Source: Wuchereria bancrofti
Lineage: Eukaryota; Nematoda; Chromadorea; Rhabditida; Onchocercidae
Direction: 5' to 3'
Assembly (NCBI GenBank): GCA_005281725.1
Contig: SSBO01000010.1
Span: 1 to 64,000, forward strand
DNA: 64,000 nt
Shown here: positions 63,329 through 64,000 of the stretch, in pieces
How positions within the stretch are numbered: the first letter of the stretch is position 1
Layout of the letters: each line of letters starts with the position of its first letter
Position numbers and translations under genes: made by a program
Notes under the pieces: model-generated
Seen by the model: only the letters and a program-made list of their open reading frames with translations
Told to the model about the DNA's origin: nothing
The model's database searches: none

Positions 63329-64000
63329 GTAGTCCCATTATTAGAGGAAAAAAGCACAGCCTTAGGAATACCAAATATGTCATTCTGTTTTATATTTAAT
63401 AGAAATATTGAGCTGTTAAATTATTAAAAATTAGTTAATTAATTAATTCTCATTTTGAAAAGATCAGAAAAAAAAGACGCATTGCATAGTATATGTATGA
63501 GGTATGATCAACTACAAACGATCCAAGAAATACAATTTCTCTCTAATTAAATAATTGATATATTTTTTGAAATTGAAATTTTTTACACTTAGATATTTTC
63601 AAATTCGGACATGTAGTAATTGATTTTATAAAGAAAATTTCCAAATTTTTAATTCGTTGAATAAAGTTTTTTTGTTTTCTCTTTGTTTTTTTCTTCACTT
63701 CATTTTGGCATTTATAGCGAGAAAATCTCATTAAATGAATTTATTATTTGTTGTGAATGATCCTTTATCCTAAATATCATGACGAAATGACTTGTCATTT
63801 TACTTTAATTTAGAGGCCTTTCAAATATTCCTTTTTTCTCATTTTTCGAAATTTAAATGTCCAATCAATTGTGGAAATTATTTTGAAGATACGTTCATAT
63901 TTTCATGAATTCATTTAAATCATTCATTCATTTTATTAAGAAATAAACTTTTTTATATTAATTTATAAAGTACAACCGGTATGAGTTGCTTAATTTAAAA
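63329..64000. other. right end, no gene assigned
   Basis: Frames remain open for about 80 bases after the candidate donor at 63329. Nothing else coding-like is visible. A minus-strand open frame at 63543-63731 is lysine-rich and has no splice context. Confidence 0.4.

Overview
The window is nuclear DNA of a nematode, most likely a clade III (spirurid/filarial-type) parasite. It is roughly 75-80% A+T with long homopolymer tracts. The genes are split into many small exons by introns with nematode-type ends (GTAAGT-like donors, TTTCAG/TTTTAG acceptors). Several genes carry a perfect TTTCAG-like acceptor just upstream of the start codon, where a spliced leader would be added. The species cannot be named from sequence alone. 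There are no prokaryotic genes, tRNA, rRNA or CRISPR arrays that I can see. Short N runs, mostly flanked by duplicated sequence, show a draft assembly.

Layout. 1-3.6 kb: local duplications around an N, with a duplicated 100-codon open frame. 3.9-7.7 kb (minus): a decayed SLC6 neurotransmitter-type transporter. 8.0-10.4 kb (minus): a small two-exon hypothetical gene and an isolated start-type exon. 10.4-15.3 kb: non-coding, with repeated CACGTG boxes and hairpins. 15.3-18.3 kb (plus): an intact seven-exon GT10 alpha-1,3-fucosyltransferase, 375 aa. 19.3-24.0 kb (plus): an intact seven-exon 3beta-hydroxysteroid dehydrogenase-like SDR enzyme, 372 aa. 24.0-39.4 kb: a gene-poor, repeat-rich stretch with a compact GC-richer element of three stem-loops at 24.6 kb. 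39.5-51.3 kb (plus): a tau-tubulin kinase (TTBK/Asator type, CK1 superfamily), about 890 aa over 18 exons. 53.0-55.4 kb (minus): a divergent nematode globin with a one-base frameshift. 55.4-56.3 kb (minus): a newly deduced five-exon, 94-aa hypothetical protein whose last exon overlaps the proposed first globin exon in another frame. 60.1 kb to beyond the right end (plus): the 5' part of a predicted secreted protein of unknown family.

The genes are unrelated housekeeping or neuronal genes, as is usual for a nematode autosomal region: Golgi fucosylation, steroid-type oxidation, microtubule/cilium-related phosphorylation, haem protein. No gene cluster acting as one system was found. The most unusual points are the transporter with several in-frame stops, the hidden small gene sharing an exon with the globin, the globin frameshift, two probable GC-AG introns, over-representation of the palindromes TCCGGA and CACGTG, and the three-hairpin island at 24.6 kb. 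All exon models were made by eye from splice signals, phase and family resemblance; no alignment was run.
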